Shown here: positions 33,222 to 33,308 of the stretch, in pieces
How the letters are laid out: every line of letters starts with the position of its first letter
How positions within the stretch are numbered: the first letter of the stretch is position 1
DNA from: Spirochaetales bacterium
GTDB lineage: Bacteria > Spirochaetota > Spirochaetia > SZUA-6 > JAFGRV01
Assembly: GCA_016937215.1 (NCBI GenBank)
Contig: JAFGWI010000067.1
Span: 1-33,308 of the forward strand
Reading direction: 5' to 3'
DNA: 33,308 bases
Made by a program: the position numbers and the translations under genes
The notes under the pieces: generated by a model
Told to the model about the DNA's origin: nothing
The model's database searches: none
What the model saw: the letters and a program-made list of their open reading frames with translations, nothing else

Positions 33222-33308
33222 AAAAAAGTGAATGCCAATGAGCATTCACGGAAAAAAGTGAATGCCAATGAGCATTCACGGAAAAAAGTGAATGCCAATG
33301 AGCATTCA
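33222..33308. repeat. 30-bp palindromic tandem repeat at the window edge
   Basis: Unit of six A, then GTGAATGC-CAATGA-GCATTCAC and GG. Each unit can form an 8-bp stem. Nearly three units, identical wherever they overlap, are present (stems start at 33228, 33258, 33288), and the last is cut by the window end, so the array length is unknown. Confidence 0.9.

Noticed and set aside
33222-33308. The 30-bp repeated unit at the right edge as a CRISPR array.
   Set aside because: Units follow each other directly with no unique spacers, and no cas gene is present.

Overview
The window looks like a piece of a Gram-negative-type, probably anaerobic, bacterial chromosome, possibly from an uncultured lineage. 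The signs are lipoprotein, Tat and Sec signal peptides, a CsgG-like protein with a putative outer-membrane C-terminus, two dockerin proteins, an aldo/keto reductase with two 4Fe-4S motifs, and two hybrid histidine kinases. The general style recalls Spirochaetota, Aminicenantes or Bacteroidota-like genomes, but nothing here fixes the phylum. No rRNA, tRNA or CRISPR array was seen. Twenty-one protein genes are supported.

Left part (1-7.4 kb, minus strand). Two gene pairs suggest an injection or antagonism module. The first pair is a Tat-signal protein and a zinc-dependent phospholipase C-like protein that has membrane helices and no signal peptide. The second pair is a phage gpD/VgrG-like spike hub, in which the usual OB-fold and beta-helix needle is replaced by a coiled coil of about 320 residues and two small beta domains, and, 3 nt downstream, an AT-rich gene whose C-terminal half has a caspase/DUF4347-like His-Cys pair. 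No tube, sheath or baseplate gene lies in the window, so the spike is an orphan here.

Middle part (8-14 kb). Exported proteins dominate: a cohesin-like/dockerin protein, a ConA-like lipoprotein, an Asp-box (sialidase-repeat) dockerin protein followed by a Tat-exported enolase-superfamily enzyme, and a membrane protein that meets the enolase gene tail to tail with the stop codons overlapping in CTAG.

14.3-18.6 kb (plus strand). A compact, mostly overlapping run encodes an ECF-type sigma factor, a zinc anti-sigma factor, a YbjQ-family protein, a small membrane protein, and an ABC ATPase with its permease. It looks like a self-regulated stress or export operon.

19-32.5 kb. Mostly single genes: a ferredoxin-like aldo/keto reductase, a PAS hybrid kinase, a convergent O-methyltransferase, a 1168-residue secreted modular AGE/malectin protein, a CsgG-like protein, and a hybrid kinase that ends in its own LuxR-type DNA-binding domain.

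The spaces between genes hold several repeat families. The most striking is a structured element of 184-239 bp with five copies (8986, 10079, 14007, 28052, 32494). Each starts GCGTTAGGGATK, carries AAAGCCCGGCC inside and ends AACGCCC. The hairpin arms differ in sequence between copies but keep their pairing. There is also a REP-like TTCTGAAC family, and a 30-bp palindromic tandem repeat that runs off the right edge.
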